From positions 11,889,501 through 11,953,500 of the forward strand of contig NC_079487.1 of the NCBI RefSeq assembly GCF_020520425.1: DNA of 64,000 nt, read 5' to 3'. Numbering within the stretch: the stretch's first letter is position 1; each line of letters begins with the position of its first letter. Both the position numbers and the translations under genes were made by a program. Below are positions 44,483 to 55,759 of this stretch, in pieces. The DNA is from Spinacia oleracea. Taxonomy: Eukaryota > Streptophyta > Magnoliopsida > Caryophyllales > Amaranthaceae. The notes under the pieces were generated by a model that ran no database searches, was not told where the DNA came from, and worked only from the letters and a program-made list of their open reading frames with translations.

Positions 44483-44486
44483 TACA

Positions 44487-45201
44487 TCTATTCTAATATT
44501 TAATAACAGGGAAGTTTAAAGTCCATATAGAGTGCCACGTGGCATCTTTTAGCATTCCACATTTTTTTTTCTTTATCTTAAAAGAAACTAAGAAACTATG
44601 TTTCTGTTCATCAAAAAGAAAAATAACTGAAATCTTTCTTCACTCAAAAATCCATTCCCATTTTCATGTGTTTGATAGAGAATAAACTACCTTATTCTGT
44701 TATTGCTCAATCTCTCATATCGTTTATTCTCCTGCGTATAAATCAAGAGAAATAAATTAAGAGCAAGTATTCAATTGTAATTTTTATTTTTCAGTAGTTT
44801 TTAGTTTCAATTGGAATTTCTCTTCAGCCTCCGATTTAATAACAACATTTGCAAGAAATATAGACCCTCTTTAGAACATTCCCATTTTATTTTCTTTAAA
44901 CTTTATGCCCCTTCCTTCTCCAATACCTCTTTTCATCACCAAAAATAATCATGCCCCTTCGTTCTCCAATATATCTTTCACCACCAAAAATATTCATGCC
45001 CCTTCACCTTCGATAAATTTCATGCCCCTTTATATTAATTTCAAATAATATAATTACCAACTTATATTATTATCAACGTTGTTTTTTTTTACTGACACAC
45101 GAAATAAAATACATTTCACTCTTAATCATATGATGAATTGAAAAATTAAAGTCACATTTAATACATAACAAAAGCCATGCATGGCACAGGGTCAATACTA
45201 A
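44487..45201 (+). mobile_element. Non-autonomous Helitron, 715 bp
   Basis: It starts TCTATTCTAATATTTAATAA after a host A and ends ...CTAA before a host T, matching the A/T insertion rule and the TC...CTRR ends. A hairpin-forming palindrome GCCATGCATGGC lies at 45174-45185, 16 bases from the end. No Rep-helicase was seen. Confidence 0.8.
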
Positions 45202-45217
45202 TTTTATTAATTACGTA

Positions 45218-45541
45218 TTATAATAAAAATGTAATACTTGGGGTGATGGCTACCACTCCGGTGGCTGCTAATGAGTACACCAAAAATTTTCCGATTTCGA
45301 ATATCATGCTTGAATCGGACCTCCAGTTGGGGAAGGATTGAAATGCAAAGCTAACTACAAAACTTGCCAGATCGGAGAGTGTTATCCGAATTCTGAATGT
45401 GTTTGGAATTTGTTCGATAACATTTGCCAATGGTGCCGTGGAGTTGGAAATTGTTGTGGTTTTTTTTGGGGCGGTGTTGTCACGGCTTAACCTGCGACAA
45501 TTGGTTTTTGGGTACTTGTCATTAAAGGTGCGGTATTTCAT
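45218..45541 (-). CDS. Hypothetical 107-residue protein fragment
   Basis: An open frame of 107 residues encodes a polar N-terminal part and two hydrophobic stretches (LASFVVSFAF and FLVYSLAATGVVAITPS). Base composition is richer in GC than the surroundings, and GC-rich codons give a more protein-like look than other short frames here. I do not recognise it. It could be a piece of a host membrane-protein gene or chance. Confidence 0.25.
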   Translation of the reverse strand: MKYRTFNDKYPKTNCRRLSRDNTAPKKTTTISNSTAPLANVIEQIPNTFRIRITLSDLASFVVSFAFQSFPNWRSDSSMIFEIGKFLVYSLAATGVVAITPSITFLL

Positions 45542-45614
45542 CTGTTCGTCAGCAGCTTGTTAATGAGTTTTTAGGCCCTGCTTAATTCACCTTATTTCAG
45601 GACTTTATTAATTA

Positions 45615-45712
45615 TTTCAGATCTAATCAAATCAAATCAGATCAGATCAGATCAGATTAGAAAAAATAAGTTCAAATCAGATCAGACCAGATCAGATTGG
45701 ATTAGATCAGAC
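45615..45712. repeat. ATCAG-type microsatellite
   Basis: Repeats of ATCAG and ATCAA with interruptions, preceded by CACCTTATTTCAGGAC. Confidence 0.85.
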
Positions 45713-45759
45713 CCCTCTATATAATGTAATTTCAGATTTATTATCTTAATTTTATAAAA

Positions 45760-46100
45760 GAAAAATTTGTCAAAAATTACCTTATTAAATCTGATTTATG
45801 CGAGAAATCAACTACCTTATAACAAAAATGTTGTAATTGACTATCTTATAAAAAAAATTATGATGTAAGATACTACCTTTAACTAAATTTTGAACATATT
45901 TAAAATCGAAATTCCGGGATTGACTTTACCATGTATTTCCCGTGGCATCTGAAATGAGTAACTTAATGGCGCGTGAGGTGCATATCCTTAAGGCTCATAA
46001 TTTGGACAAAGGTAGTATATATTACAACATAAAGTTTTTATAAGGTAGCTTCTCATAAAAATACGATTTTATAAGGTAGCTAGTTTTTGACAAATTTTCC
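45760..46100. mobile_element. Mutator-like MITE, 341 bp
   Basis: Long inverted repeats of about 100 bp start GAAAAATTTGTCAAAAA on the left and are mirrored by TTTTTGACAAATTTTCC on the right. A perfect 9-bp duplication TTTATAAAA lies at 45751-45759 and 46101-46109, as expected for Mutator-type transposition. Confidence 0.88.
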
Positions 46101-46109
46101 TTTATAAAA

Positions 46110-46503
46110 CAATGTATTCATCATGTTTTTAATAGATTTTATCCAACTTTCCGTCAACGCGGATCATAATTTAACAAATTTATTGGAATCCGTTAATGAA
46201 GAGGAAAAGATGGCTTGCAAAGAAGAGAATGAAAATGGAGAGATAAAGGGCGCAAACCATCATAACCAAGGATTATTGTTCCTCTATTACACTCACGTAC
46301 CCATCATAACCTAAGAAGGCTAAGATTGCTCCAAAGAAAAGACCTAACACCAAACTTATTCCTCAATTTTCAATTTTTATAAAACTTACTCCCCATTTTC
46401 TATCTTTGAGGAAAAAAAAATCACAAATACATGAGACTCTCAAGTGCTTGAAATTAAGTATTTCAAGTTTAATTAAGAAAATAAAAAAAAAAATCAAAAT
46501 AAT
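46110..46503. other. Non-genic DNA
   Basis: Only a 63-codon frame at 46123-46314 is open, with no known domain. Nothing else was seen. Confidence 0.4.
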
Positions 46504-48134
46504 TCTACTCTATATTATTAAAGTAAAGTGGTGAAAAGTGAGAGTTAAGCAAAAGGTCATCCAAGCCATCTCATGCATTAGGCATTTTGGACCATTAATC
46601 TCGCTTGATTGAACTTCATCCAATTCTCCTAACACATTATCACAACATTCAATTCACAAAGAAGCATTAATTATGTAATTAAATTTTTAATAAAATCTTA
46701 ACATATTTGTTTAAATTACTAAACTCACTCTTTAATTATATTCTCTTATCTTAATTTCCTAATTAACCACTCAGCTCCATATTGATGATGATTTAATTTT
46801 CCCATACTGTAATATCTTAAATGTTACGATCATTTTTCTTACGTACTTACCTCTTTATACAATTAATTTACAATGCTATATGTTTTTCTTAGAGGAAGAT
46901 CACAAAAATTATAATTTATTTTAGAGAATTGAATTATATAAAACCAATATGCATACATATGTTTTACAGTGTATATACAATTTTTTAGTTTAATATAATC
47001 AGGAATCCATGATATTGAAACGTAAACTAAACATGACTTCTCCATTTTAAATTTTACATTTTATATTTATAAAATGATTAGATATACAAGTAAGCTACAA
47101 TATGTTAGTACGTACTTGTTTTGAGAGGGGGAAAATTTGGAGCAAACATTTTTAAAATGATGTTCTCTCCGTACTTTTTAGGAGTTACACTTCCACCGGA
47201 TAAAGTTTTAGGAATATGAATTAATTTTCTTGTAATAAGATATAAGTGTGTGGATGTGTTAATTCTTTATTGTAAATATTCGATAGTGAGTAGATAATTA
47301 TTGTGAGAAAATATGATGTGAGTATGTGTGGACTGTTGAGCCTTTGGAAGAGGAAACAAAATATTATATTTGAGAGTGGAGACCATGAGAGAAGAAACAT
47401 GCATGATACATGTACGTACTATTTTAATGTAGAAGTTTCCTTTATACGGAGGGAGTAGTTTTGATAAACGAAATTATATATAAAAGATAATTCATTTTGT
47501 GTTTGGCAAAACATTTTTTTCCATCTGTTTTATTTTTTATATTTTAAAGAAGTTGTGCAAATGCAAGGGTAAAAAGTCATCTAACCAATTTTATGTCATA
47601 CTTCGTAGATAACATGGACCATTGTTCAATCAAGATTATTTTTTTAATTATCATTAGATTATCTTAGAGCATCATTATTTTAGTAGTTGGACTAGATCAT
47701 CAATCAAAATGCATGACAAAAAATCGAGTTTACATTGGTTGATGAATTTATTAAGATTAAATATTAGAATTTACAATCATAAACATTGGTTAAGAATTTG
47801 TCGTGTAGTTTTAGAATTTTAGGTGTTTCGCATACTCGCTCCTTCTGGGCTTTTTTATAAAAAAAATAAGATGGGATACTATTTTTTTGGTAATTATAAG
47901 ATGGAATATTAGATGAATTACTATTCCTTCTTTTTTTTCCATGTTTTATAAGTGCTAAGTTTTTTAGATAATGTACTTATCACACAAATTGTTTCTTATG
48001 TTTTAACTTTTTTTCGTTTCTATACATACTCTAATTGTTATTGTAAAATCTCAAACATGCATCGCGTGCATAAACACTATTGAATAAATGACATGATAAT
48101 AAATAACCCGTACATTAGCACGGGCATAGACTAA
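46504..48134 (+). mobile_element. Helitron, about 1.6 kb, non-autonomous
   Basis: The 3' end is clear: the hairpin CCCGT-ACATTAGC-ACGGG (about 48107-48124), then CATAGA and CTAA at 48131-48134 followed by T. The 5' end TCTACTCTATATTATTAAAG at 46504 is the best match upstream, although the preceding host base is T, not A. A Stowaway-like MITE is nested inside. No helicase was seen. Confidence 0.65.
47165..47455. mobile_element. Diverged Stowaway-like MITE
   Basis: The left CTCTCCGTACTTTTTAGG and the right TTTATACGGAGGGAG are imperfect inverted ends. TA follows the right end only, and the left boundary is approximate. Confidence 0.5.
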
Positions 48135-48247
48135 TTCAAAATTAAACAGAATTAAAGAAAACTTTAAGCTAGTTACGATAGATTGCCCACACAAAAGAAA
48201 GAAAGAAAAAAATTGGCGAGAATAGTGAAGATTTTTTGGCCTGATAT

Positions 48248-48536
48248 TGTTAGATAATGATTCAAATTAATATTTATTTTGTTAGAGTTTTTCTAGGAGT
48301 CAGTAACTTAGTGGTTTACAAGTCATGGACTAATGGGAATAATGGGCTAAAATTAATGGGATAAGTTTTCTGATTTAGTTAGTTAGTGGGTTATCATGGG
48401 ATTATGTTTCCCTTAATTTTAGGTTTATTAGTTATCTCTAGCAGTATATAGATATATGATGTACGTGTATTTTGATTCAGAATGCAATGTTATTCGCTTA
48501 TTTCTTTCACTCTCTTTCACATTAATTTATTCAACA
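48248..48536 (+). repeat. 5' LTR of element D
   Basis: It is 289 bp, with a TATA-like AGTATATAGATATATG at about 48443-48458. It is paired with 49775-50064. Confidence 0.92.
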
Positions 48537-48549
48537 TGGTATCTAGAGC
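48537..48549 (+). other. Primer-binding site of element D
   Basis: TGGTATCTAGAGC directly follows the LTR and matches the initiator methionine tRNA site of plant copia elements apart from one base. Confidence 0.85.
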
Positions 48550-48729
48550 TCCAGGTTAGATCCATACCAAAAAAAAGAGAGGGTGAGAGAAAGGAACAAA
48601 CACATCAGTTTGTTTCTACCGTGAGAACATACAAAAAAAATGTGTGAGTTGTGAGAGTCAAGAAAGCAACGCAGCTCTCTTTTCCATTATTGTGAGAGTT
48701 TGTTTGTGAGTGAATTAATTGTGTGGAGT

Positions 48730-49632
48730 ATGGCGATTAATGGTAGTGGTTCTAGTTCTCAGCCCCTAATCCCATTGTTTAAGGGGGAGAATTATCATTT
48801 ATGGAGTCTCAAGATGAAAACTATGTTCAAGTCTCAAGAGTTGTGGGATATGGTGGAGAACGGGTATACGGAACCGGCAGAGGCACCGGCTGAACCAGAT
48901 CAAAGCCTACGGGAAAATAGGAAGAGAGATGCAAAGGCTCTGTTCTTTATCCGATCGGCATTGGATGATGAAAATTTCCCACGAATTTCCGCTGCGTCAA
49001 CATCGAAACAAGCGTGGGAAATCATCAAGCAGGAGTATTTTGTTGATAAGAAGGTAATTGCTGTAAAATTACAAACCCTTCGTACACAATTTGAAAGTTT
49101 AACAATGACAAAGATAGAATCAATTCAAGATTATTTGTCTAAAGTGTCTTCAATTATTAGTCAAATGAAAATATACGGTGATAATATCTCAAATGAGTCA
49201 ATTGTGGGCAAGGTGTTAAGGAGTTTGAATAGTGATTATAAACATATTGTGACTGCAATTTTAGAGTCTAAGGACATATCAACTTACACATTTAATGAAT
49301 TGATGAGTTCATTAATGGCTCATGAGGAGAGAATGGATAAGTCTACGGAAGAAAACGTCGAGGAGAAAGCCTTTCAAGTTACGGGGCAAATGTCGGGTGA
49401 TTGGTATTATGGTGAAGGTCGTGGTCGCGGTATGAGTAGTCGTGGTTGTGGTCGTGATGGAGGTGGTCGTGGTCGATTCGAAGGACAACGTCAATCCATG
49501 AGTAGCGTTCAATGCTACTATTGCAAAAGGTATGGTCACAAAGAAGATAGGTGTTGGGATAAGCAACGTGTTGAGAAAGAGCAAACCAATTTTGTTCAAA
49601 ATGTTGAAGGAGAAGAAAGTAACCTCTTCTAG
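48730..49632 (+). CDS. copia-type gag protein (element D)
   Basis: This 300-residue frame is taken from the ATG at 48730 (MAINGSGSSSQPLIPLFKGE); an in-frame ATG at 48700 is less likely. It has the copia gag pattern: NYHLWSLKMKTMFKS near the N terminus, the UBN2/gag-polypeptide core (ALFFIRSALDDE, QAWEIIKQEYF, LRTQFESLTM), an Arg/Gly-rich stretch at about residues 231-253 and a CCHC knuckle CYYCKRYGHKEDRC at about 262. The frame is complete and ends before the 3' LTR; no protease, integrase or RT follows. It would make capsid only. The frame has stayed open although the LTRs have diverged by about 3 percent. Confidence 0.9.
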   Translation: MAINGSGSSSQPLIPLFKGENYHLWSLKMKTMFKSQELWDMVENGYTEPAEAPAEPDQSLRENRKRDAKALFFIRSALDDENFPRISAASTSKQAWEIIKQEYFVDKKVIAVKLQTLRTQFESLTMTKIESIQDYLSKVSSIISQMKIYGDNISNESIVGKVLRSLNSDYKHIVTAILESKDISTYTFNELMSSLMAHEERMDKSTEENVEEKAFQVTGQMSGDWYYGEGRGRGMSSRGCGRDGGGRGRFEGQRQSMSSVQCYYCKRYGHKEDRCWDKQRVEKEQTNFVQNVEGEESNLF

Positions 49633-49774
49633 TCGTGTGTTCTTGTGTGTCGAGAGTTCGTGTTGAGATTTAAAAAAAAAATGTCAGAGTTCAAGTCGGA
49701 GTCCACCGCAATATGGATCGTTGAAGACAATAGCAAGGTTGAGCAATTGTACGTGATTTTGGATCAAGGGAGGA

Positions 49775-50064
49775 TGTTAGATAATTATTCAAATTAATAT
49801 TTATTTTGTTAGAGTTTATCTAGGAGTCAGTAACTTAGTGGTTTACTAAGTCATGGACTAATGGGAATAATGAGTTACAATTAATGGGATAAGTTTTCTA
49901 ATTTAGTTAGTTAGTGGGTTATCATGGGATTATGTTTCCCTTAATTTTAGGTTTATTAGTTATCTCTAGCAGTATATAAATATATGATGTACGTGTATTT
50001 TGATTCAGAATGAAATGTTATTCGCTTATTTCTTTCACTCTCTTTCACGTTAATTTATTCAACA
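49775..50064 (+). repeat. 3' LTR of element D
   Basis: It is 290 bp, the partner of 48248-48536, with about nine or ten differences and one 1-bp indel. Confidence 0.92.
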
Positions 50065-50245
50065 GATATGCCATGGATGCGAAAACCACTAAGCTTGTGA
50101 ATTAATTGGAGTTGTTGTTGATTAGACTCGAAAAGAACAATTAGCTTTTTTTTTATAGTAAAATTGAGTTTGTGTTAACTGGACGGGGTAATTGTTTTAA
50201 GGATGAAGTTAGTTGAGGAAGAAAATAACATGGGCTTGTTGTGAT

Positions 50246-51525
50246 GAAGTTAGTGAGGTAATAACCGAGGCGCGTCAATTGCTGGTTGAAAACTATTTCC
50301 AAACCCCCTCTTCGGCCTTGGCTTGACCTTGGCCGTCGAGAATTTCTGGAAGGGCTCCCTCTCTTGAGGGTAAAGCCTTACAATTCAAATACAAAAATTC
50401 TTCTCCATATTCAGTATGCCAAATCAAACCTGCTTTTTCCAGAATTTGCTTTCTATACTAAGGATAACCTCACCATGATAAACCTGCTGCTTGAATCTTG
50501 GCCTTCCTTAACTAACTCAAATCATCAGTATAATCAGTATAAGAATAAAAATGGTACTCCATAGCATTTTGTGTTTGTGTGTATTCATTTCTGTATAATT
50601 GAACTTCTAATTAGTATCTTTAAAGATGTTCATCCAATATATTTCCTACAACTTGGAGACTGTCTGCTGTTAATTTGTTATATTGGTTAAACCAAAAGCT
50701 CAAAATCAGAACGTCTGACTTTAATTTCCTTAACCTGTAGCATTAGTAATTCAATCTTAAGAGGACAGGTTACACATGCATGACGTACGTCTATGAATGC
50801 TTTATTGCATGATGTACATCTATGCATGTTTAAATCTTTACATTCAGTTTTCTTGACCTAGTCGACGAGCCTTAAATTCTTAAAGTTAATCGAATACCAT
50901 TACTGAAAATTATATAGGCGATGTAGATCACACCGTTTAAAATTAGATCAATTAGAAATCAAAAGATTTGACATTTTTTCCATTAAGGTTATTCGAGTAC
51001 ACAACTGATCATTTGTTGTTATCTATTACTATATACTAAAAGAAACACCAGAAATAACACGTGTCAATTCCTGGTGTGAGTTTTTTCTGCCAAAAACCAT
51101 TTCCCCAAAAAAGTGTATCTATTTTTTTTTATTCTTTACCTTTTTTTATAAATTATTTATGTATGGAAACAAAATTTAGTTTATAAATTATGATAATAAT
51201 AGATACAACGTAATAATAATGATTCCAAATTGGTAATATTTTAGTCAAATCGCTATATTAAAAATGAAAAATAAATCACTCAATAGTTTGGTCAAATTAC
51301 CATATTAACATTTTAAATATGCACATTAGATGAATAAATTTAAACGAGTATGTTAAAAATGTTATAACTATTCAGTAGTTTGGGAGATACCGTTAAATAT
51401 TTTGTGAAAAAAATGATCAAAATCCGTGCGTGCACGTGATCTATTTTAGTTTCAGAGCTAAAATATTGTACAAAGTTTTAGGCTTCAGAAAAATAAGCAG
51501 ATTGCTCCCACATAGGAAAAGAAGA
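50246..51525 (+). repeat. Copy 2 of the dispersed segmental duplication
   Basis: This is homologous to 12104-12835 in the same orientation. Unlike copy 1, it carries a Helitron (51022-51449) and a different 200-bp block near 50436-50640. A 93-codon frame at 50286-50564 spans homologous and unique parts and has no recognised domain. Confidence 0.85.
51022..51449 (+). mobile_element. Small Helitron, 428 bp
   Basis: It starts TCTATTACTATATACTAAAA after A and ends near TTTTAG before T, with a CGTGCGTGCACG hairpin about 15 bases before the end. Copy 1 of the surrounding duplication lacks it, which supports an insertion. The terminal CTAG has decayed to TTAG. Confidence 0.7.
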
Positions 51526-51936
51526 AGATACAAGCTAGAATAGCGGTATAAATAAGTGGCCATCATTTTTGTTAAACTCACGCAGCCACGCAGTGAGCAC
51601 AAAGCGAACTATTCTTTCGCCTTTTACTAAAGAATACCGTGTGCTCGCTGTATTTAGTGGCATACGTTTATTTTTGGAGGGAGTTCCATTAGGAGCTTCC
51701 ATTAATACAGTATCACTTTTCAAGTACCGTGGAATGAATTAACACATACCATAGGAAATATTAGGTGGGAAAACATGTTTTATAAGTCATGTTGTAATAG
51801 CTACCATAGGAATTCTTATGAAATTTTAGGTGGGAATGAACTAACAGCTACCATATAAACTCTTATGTGAATTATGCGGAGTTCCGAATGCATTTCTAAT
51901 TTGATCGAACTTTGATAAATTTTTTGTACAAGTATT
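51526..51936. other. Non-genic DNA with a short repeat
   Basis: TAGCTACCATAGGAA and TTAGGTGGGAA motifs recur between 51745 and 51860. A 62-codon frame on the minus strand (51723-51535) has no recognised domain. Confidence 0.4.
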
Positions 51937-53945
51937 CACTACAAGAATCAGAAGCAAGGAGGGCGATTTTATCATCAAAAGAAAGGCGATAATAAAATCG
52001 TCCTAGTAGAACGGATCAAATAGGGCGGTATTGTATTGTCCTTGTTGATATGAGCAAACAGGGCGAAATTATCTAACTGCCTTTTTTGATATTGGGTATT
52101 CATAAAGAGGGCGAAATTATTTAATTGCCCTTTAATATAACTAACAAAGAGGGCGAAATGTTTTAATTGCCTTTAATACCTCTAACAAAGAGGACGAAAT
52201 GTTTTGGTTGCCCTTCAAAAATTAACCAGAGTAATTATAATATTAACAAAAGAGGGTGAAAGATTCTTCGTCTTCTCCTCCCCAGTTTCTTCTAATCCTT
52301 CATTTTCCTTTTTAACCGACTTGATCCAGATAAACTTGAATTTCCATTATCTTCTTCCAGATTCAAAAAGAAAAAAATAGTTTTTCTCTGCAAATTTTCT
52401 GGAACCCTAGAAATCGATTTGTTCAAAAAATCTCAAAAAAGGTACGAATCTCGTATTCTTTCCTTAAAATTAGTTATGTTGAAGGCAATTATTCTACAAT
52501 TGGTTGATGTTTAGCGTTTTTTGGTTCGAATTTCGTGATTAGTACTATGATTCGTAAAATATGTTGCGATTTTTCCTTATGAATTTGCGAATTTGTTTCA
52601 ATATGCAATATTAGGTTAACTGTTATCGTAATTCGATTTAGTTTGAATTGGTTGTTGATTTGATCGAATTGCTTGAAGATTAGTGTGAATTGCTTGAAGA
52701 TTACTCCGAATTGCTTGCATATTTGATATTGTTGCTTGACGATTAGTTCAAATCGCTTACAGATTTGATCGGTTTCGGCAATAAGATTTCAGACGATTTG
52801 ATAAGCTCTCCCTCCAATCTAAAAGATTTGCTAGAATCAGTAACTTTTTTCTCTCACTCTTATCCCCAGATTTTGCAATTACTTTTGTTTGAATCAATTA
52901 GATAGAAATTTTATTTTGTTCAAGTTCCATGTTAGAGCAATTTTGTTGTAATTGATTGGTTTTCCTCGGCTCTGATTGTTTTTATATGACTCAGGGTTGT
53001 TCAAACACCTGGATGTTGGCTTCTTAGACTTTGGGGATTTTCTTGGTAATAGTTTTTCTTAGGATTTGATGCTTAACATGTCCTACTTTACCTTTTCTGT
53101 CGTTTTGGTGGAAGGGATGTCATTACTCAATGTTTTTAGATGTCATGAAAAGAAGTATAGTTCAATAAAAGGGAATTTCGCTTGCCTAAACTTTCCCATG
53201 TCTAGAGTGAGGGGGTTAAGAGTGATATAAGAGTGGGGGTTAAGTAAGAGCTCTAAAATGAATTACTTCATGAACGGAAATAACTAATTGCTTCTTTCAT
53301 TGTCCATCATAAAGTTCTTGTGATGTATTGGCAACAATAGCAGCTATGTACTTGATACATTTTGGCACTGCATGGATGATTACAGACACTATAAGCTGCA
53401 TCAGTAACTCGATTTCCCATATCGACTCTCTTTCATTCGTCCGATCCCGGTTTTGGACATTGCACATCGTATCCACTCTGTTGCAGTTTTAAAGAATGAT
53501 TTCTAGGAAACACATTTCACTTATAAAAACAGATTCCAGCCTAGGAAAATAGCATGAAAGATAATACCTGCATACTTTGTTGCTGTTCTGGTTCCTCCTA
53601 GGAGCTGATGTTATACTAACATATGGTTCGCTCTGTCTTGAAAATTCTCACTCTATCATCCCTATTTATTTACTTATGCAATTTATTATTGATATCATTT
53701 TCTTCTTCTTCTTCTTCTTTGTTTTCTTGTGCCTTTTGCTTTAGGTAAGGGCCTTGTGTACGATCACACAGCTTATTCTCAGGTAATTATTTAATATTTG
53801 AATTCATAACACTAATATAAACATAAGAAGAAAATAAAACCCTTCAAACAGTCCAGGGATCAGATGTATGTATTCTCATAAGATTGATCACAAAAATGTT
53901 AACAGAGTACAACTTTTTTCCCTGTAAATATGTGACTTATTGCAG

Positions 53946-54001
53946 ATGGAGCAACTGAATGAACAATCCTTGTGGAAACTTGCAGTTCGGGGTACATTAC
54001 A
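53946..54001 (+). other. Possible small exon inside the CACTA element
   Basis: After TATTGCAG an ATG opens a frame (MEQLNEQSLWKLAVRG) that meets a possible donor near 53990; without splicing it stays open for about 50 codons. An upstream exon-like piece with AG/GT borders lies near 53745-53782. No family was recognised. Confidence 0.25.
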
Positions 54002-54040
54002 CTGTCGTTGTTTCTGCATTGTCAACAATAGATATGCAGA

Positions 54041-54180
54041 TTGGTTGTATGCCCCTTCTGCCTCAGGTTTGCTCTTAAATCATACTATCTGTGTACCTTA
54101 TTGATTTGTCCCTTCTGTTTTAGGTTTTCTCTTGACTCGTACATGTTAAATATGAACCTTGTTGACTTGTTTATCTGTTT
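54041..54180. repeat. Diverged tandem duplication of about 75 bp
   Basis: TGCCCCTTCTGCCTCAGGTTTGCTCTT near 54048 recurs as TCCCTTCTGTTTTAGGTTTTCTCTT near 54108. Confidence 0.6.
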
Positions 54181-54389
54181 GAAATCGACAATATGCAACA
54201 AATTTTTTCATAAATTTAATTTGAGTGCCTTATAGTCCACTTTTTGTCGTATGTTTGATTCCTTCAGAATAGGATTCTTAATCCCTTCAGAATGTGATTT
54301 GTAATCCCTTCAATTTCTTCCACAGTCGTGGATTTGTATTTATCTAATGATTATTTGGCGGCAGAGGATTTTAGGTGCTTGAGACATAT

Positions 54390-55759
54390 TGTTAGGTTAT
54401 GATACATATGACAATTCATAAATCATGCGGAAACAACCATTTAGCCAGAAATACATATTATTTACACATAATCATATAGCATAATTTAGATGCATACTCT
54501 TTGTTGCGTGCCTTCCCTAGTTGCGCCCGAACCGAACAAGAACAAGTCTTTAGGACTCCAAGTGTCGTCCCTCCGTAGATAGTCCACAGCACGTCCGGAT
54601 CCGCCTTAAGATTGACCAACTAGAATCGCCCTTAAGGTACTAGAATTTTCGGCACTCTTAGGTAAGAAATATGACTGAATTTTTCTCTCAAAACTCACTT
54701 TGAATACTTGAATTAATCTCTGAAAATATGTGACCCTAGGCACGTATTTATAGAGTTATGGAAAGGGAATTGGAATCCTAGTAGGATACGAATTAATTAA
54801 ACTTAGAATCCTACAAGAACTCTAATTAATTAATTTATCCTTTTAGGAATAGGAATTTAATCATATACTAACTCTAATAGTTTTAGGAATCATGCATGAA
54901 CACAAACTCACACACACACGGCAGCCACGAGGGCCGCCCATGCGTGTGCGTGCGAGCAGCAGCCCACGCAGCGAGGCCATGGCCTTGGCGCGCGCTGGGC
55001 CTGCCTTGCGGTGGGCCTGGGCGCTGCCTTGGCTGGGCGCGCGTTTGGCTTGCTGGGCGATGGCCCGACTTCGTGCTGGGCCTTCGTCCGGCAGGCCTCG
55101 TCCGATGCTAATTCGTACGATACGCTTCCGATTAAATTCCCGGTTCCGGAATTCATTTCCGATACGAACAATATTTAATATTTCCGATTCCGGAATCAAT
55201 TTCCGTTTTGAACAAATATTTAATATTTCCGTTTCCGGAATTATTTTCCGATTCCGATAATATTTCCGATTCTGACAATATTTCCGTTTCCGGCAATATT
55301 TCTGATTCTGGCAATATTTCCATTTTCGATAATATTTTCCGATACGTACCATGTTTCCGTATCCGGCAACATCTACGACTTGGATAATATTTATATTTCC
55401 GATACGATCCATATTTCCGTTTCCGGCAATATCATCGTTTCCGGAGTATTCATTTCTTGCCTGTGACGATCTCAGCTCCCACTGAAACCAAGATCCGTCG
55501 ATTCCGAATATCCATAGATGGAGTATCTAATGCCATTAAATACTTGATCCGTTTACGTACTATTTGTGTGACCCTACGGGTTCAGTCAAGAGTAAGCTGT
55601 GGATTAATATCATTAATTCCACTTGAACTGAAGCGGCCTCTAGCTAGGCATTCAGCTCACTTGATCTCACTGAATTATTAACTTGTTAATTAATACTGAA
55701 CCGCATTTATTAGACTTAACATAGAATGCATACTTTGACCAAGGGCATTATTTCCTTCA
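54390..55759 (-). repeat. 3' LTR of B2
   Basis: It is 1370 bp, about 19 bp longer than the B1 LTRs because of one more ATTTCCGATTCTG unit near 55260-55300. A TATA box lies at 54745-54753 (minus strand). Otherwise it is very close to the B1 LTRs. Confidence 0.95.

Larger units (their letters stand above)
48248..50064 (+). mobile_element. Gag-only copia element D (TR-GAG type), 1.8 kb
   Basis: Two short LTRs (48248-48536 and 49775-50064) begin TGTTAGATAAT and end TCAACA. GATAT flanks at 48243-48247 and 50065-50069. The copia primer site TGGTATCTAGAGC follows the first LTR and the purine tract CAAGGGAGGA precedes the second. The only frame is gag. This matches the described class of terminal-repeat retrotransposons with a GAG domain, which depend on other copia elements for pol. 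The LTRs differ at about 3 percent of sites, so the insertion is older than B1 or the Athila element. Confidence 0.93.
51937..54389 (+). mobile_element. 5' part of a CACTA transposon
   Basis: It begins CACTACAAGAATCAG and is followed to about 52260 by subterminal repeats of the AGGGCGAAAT type. Next comes sequence like a transcribed leader: a CT-rich block near 52265-52330, CCCTAGAAATC near 52405 and a splice-donor-like AAAAAAGGTACG near 52438. The transposase coding part is not seen before element B2 interrupts it at 54390. The tip and repeats are similar in style to the CACTA end at 7110-7500, but that end faces the other way. Confidence 0.65.

Noticed and set aside
50286..50564. 93-codon frame as a host gene
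   Set aside because: It crosses from the duplicated segment into sequence unique to copy 2 and copy 1 does not keep the frame.
7500..51937. A single 44-kb CACTA transposon spanning the window
   Set aside because: The two ends face away from each other, so they cannot be the termini of one element.
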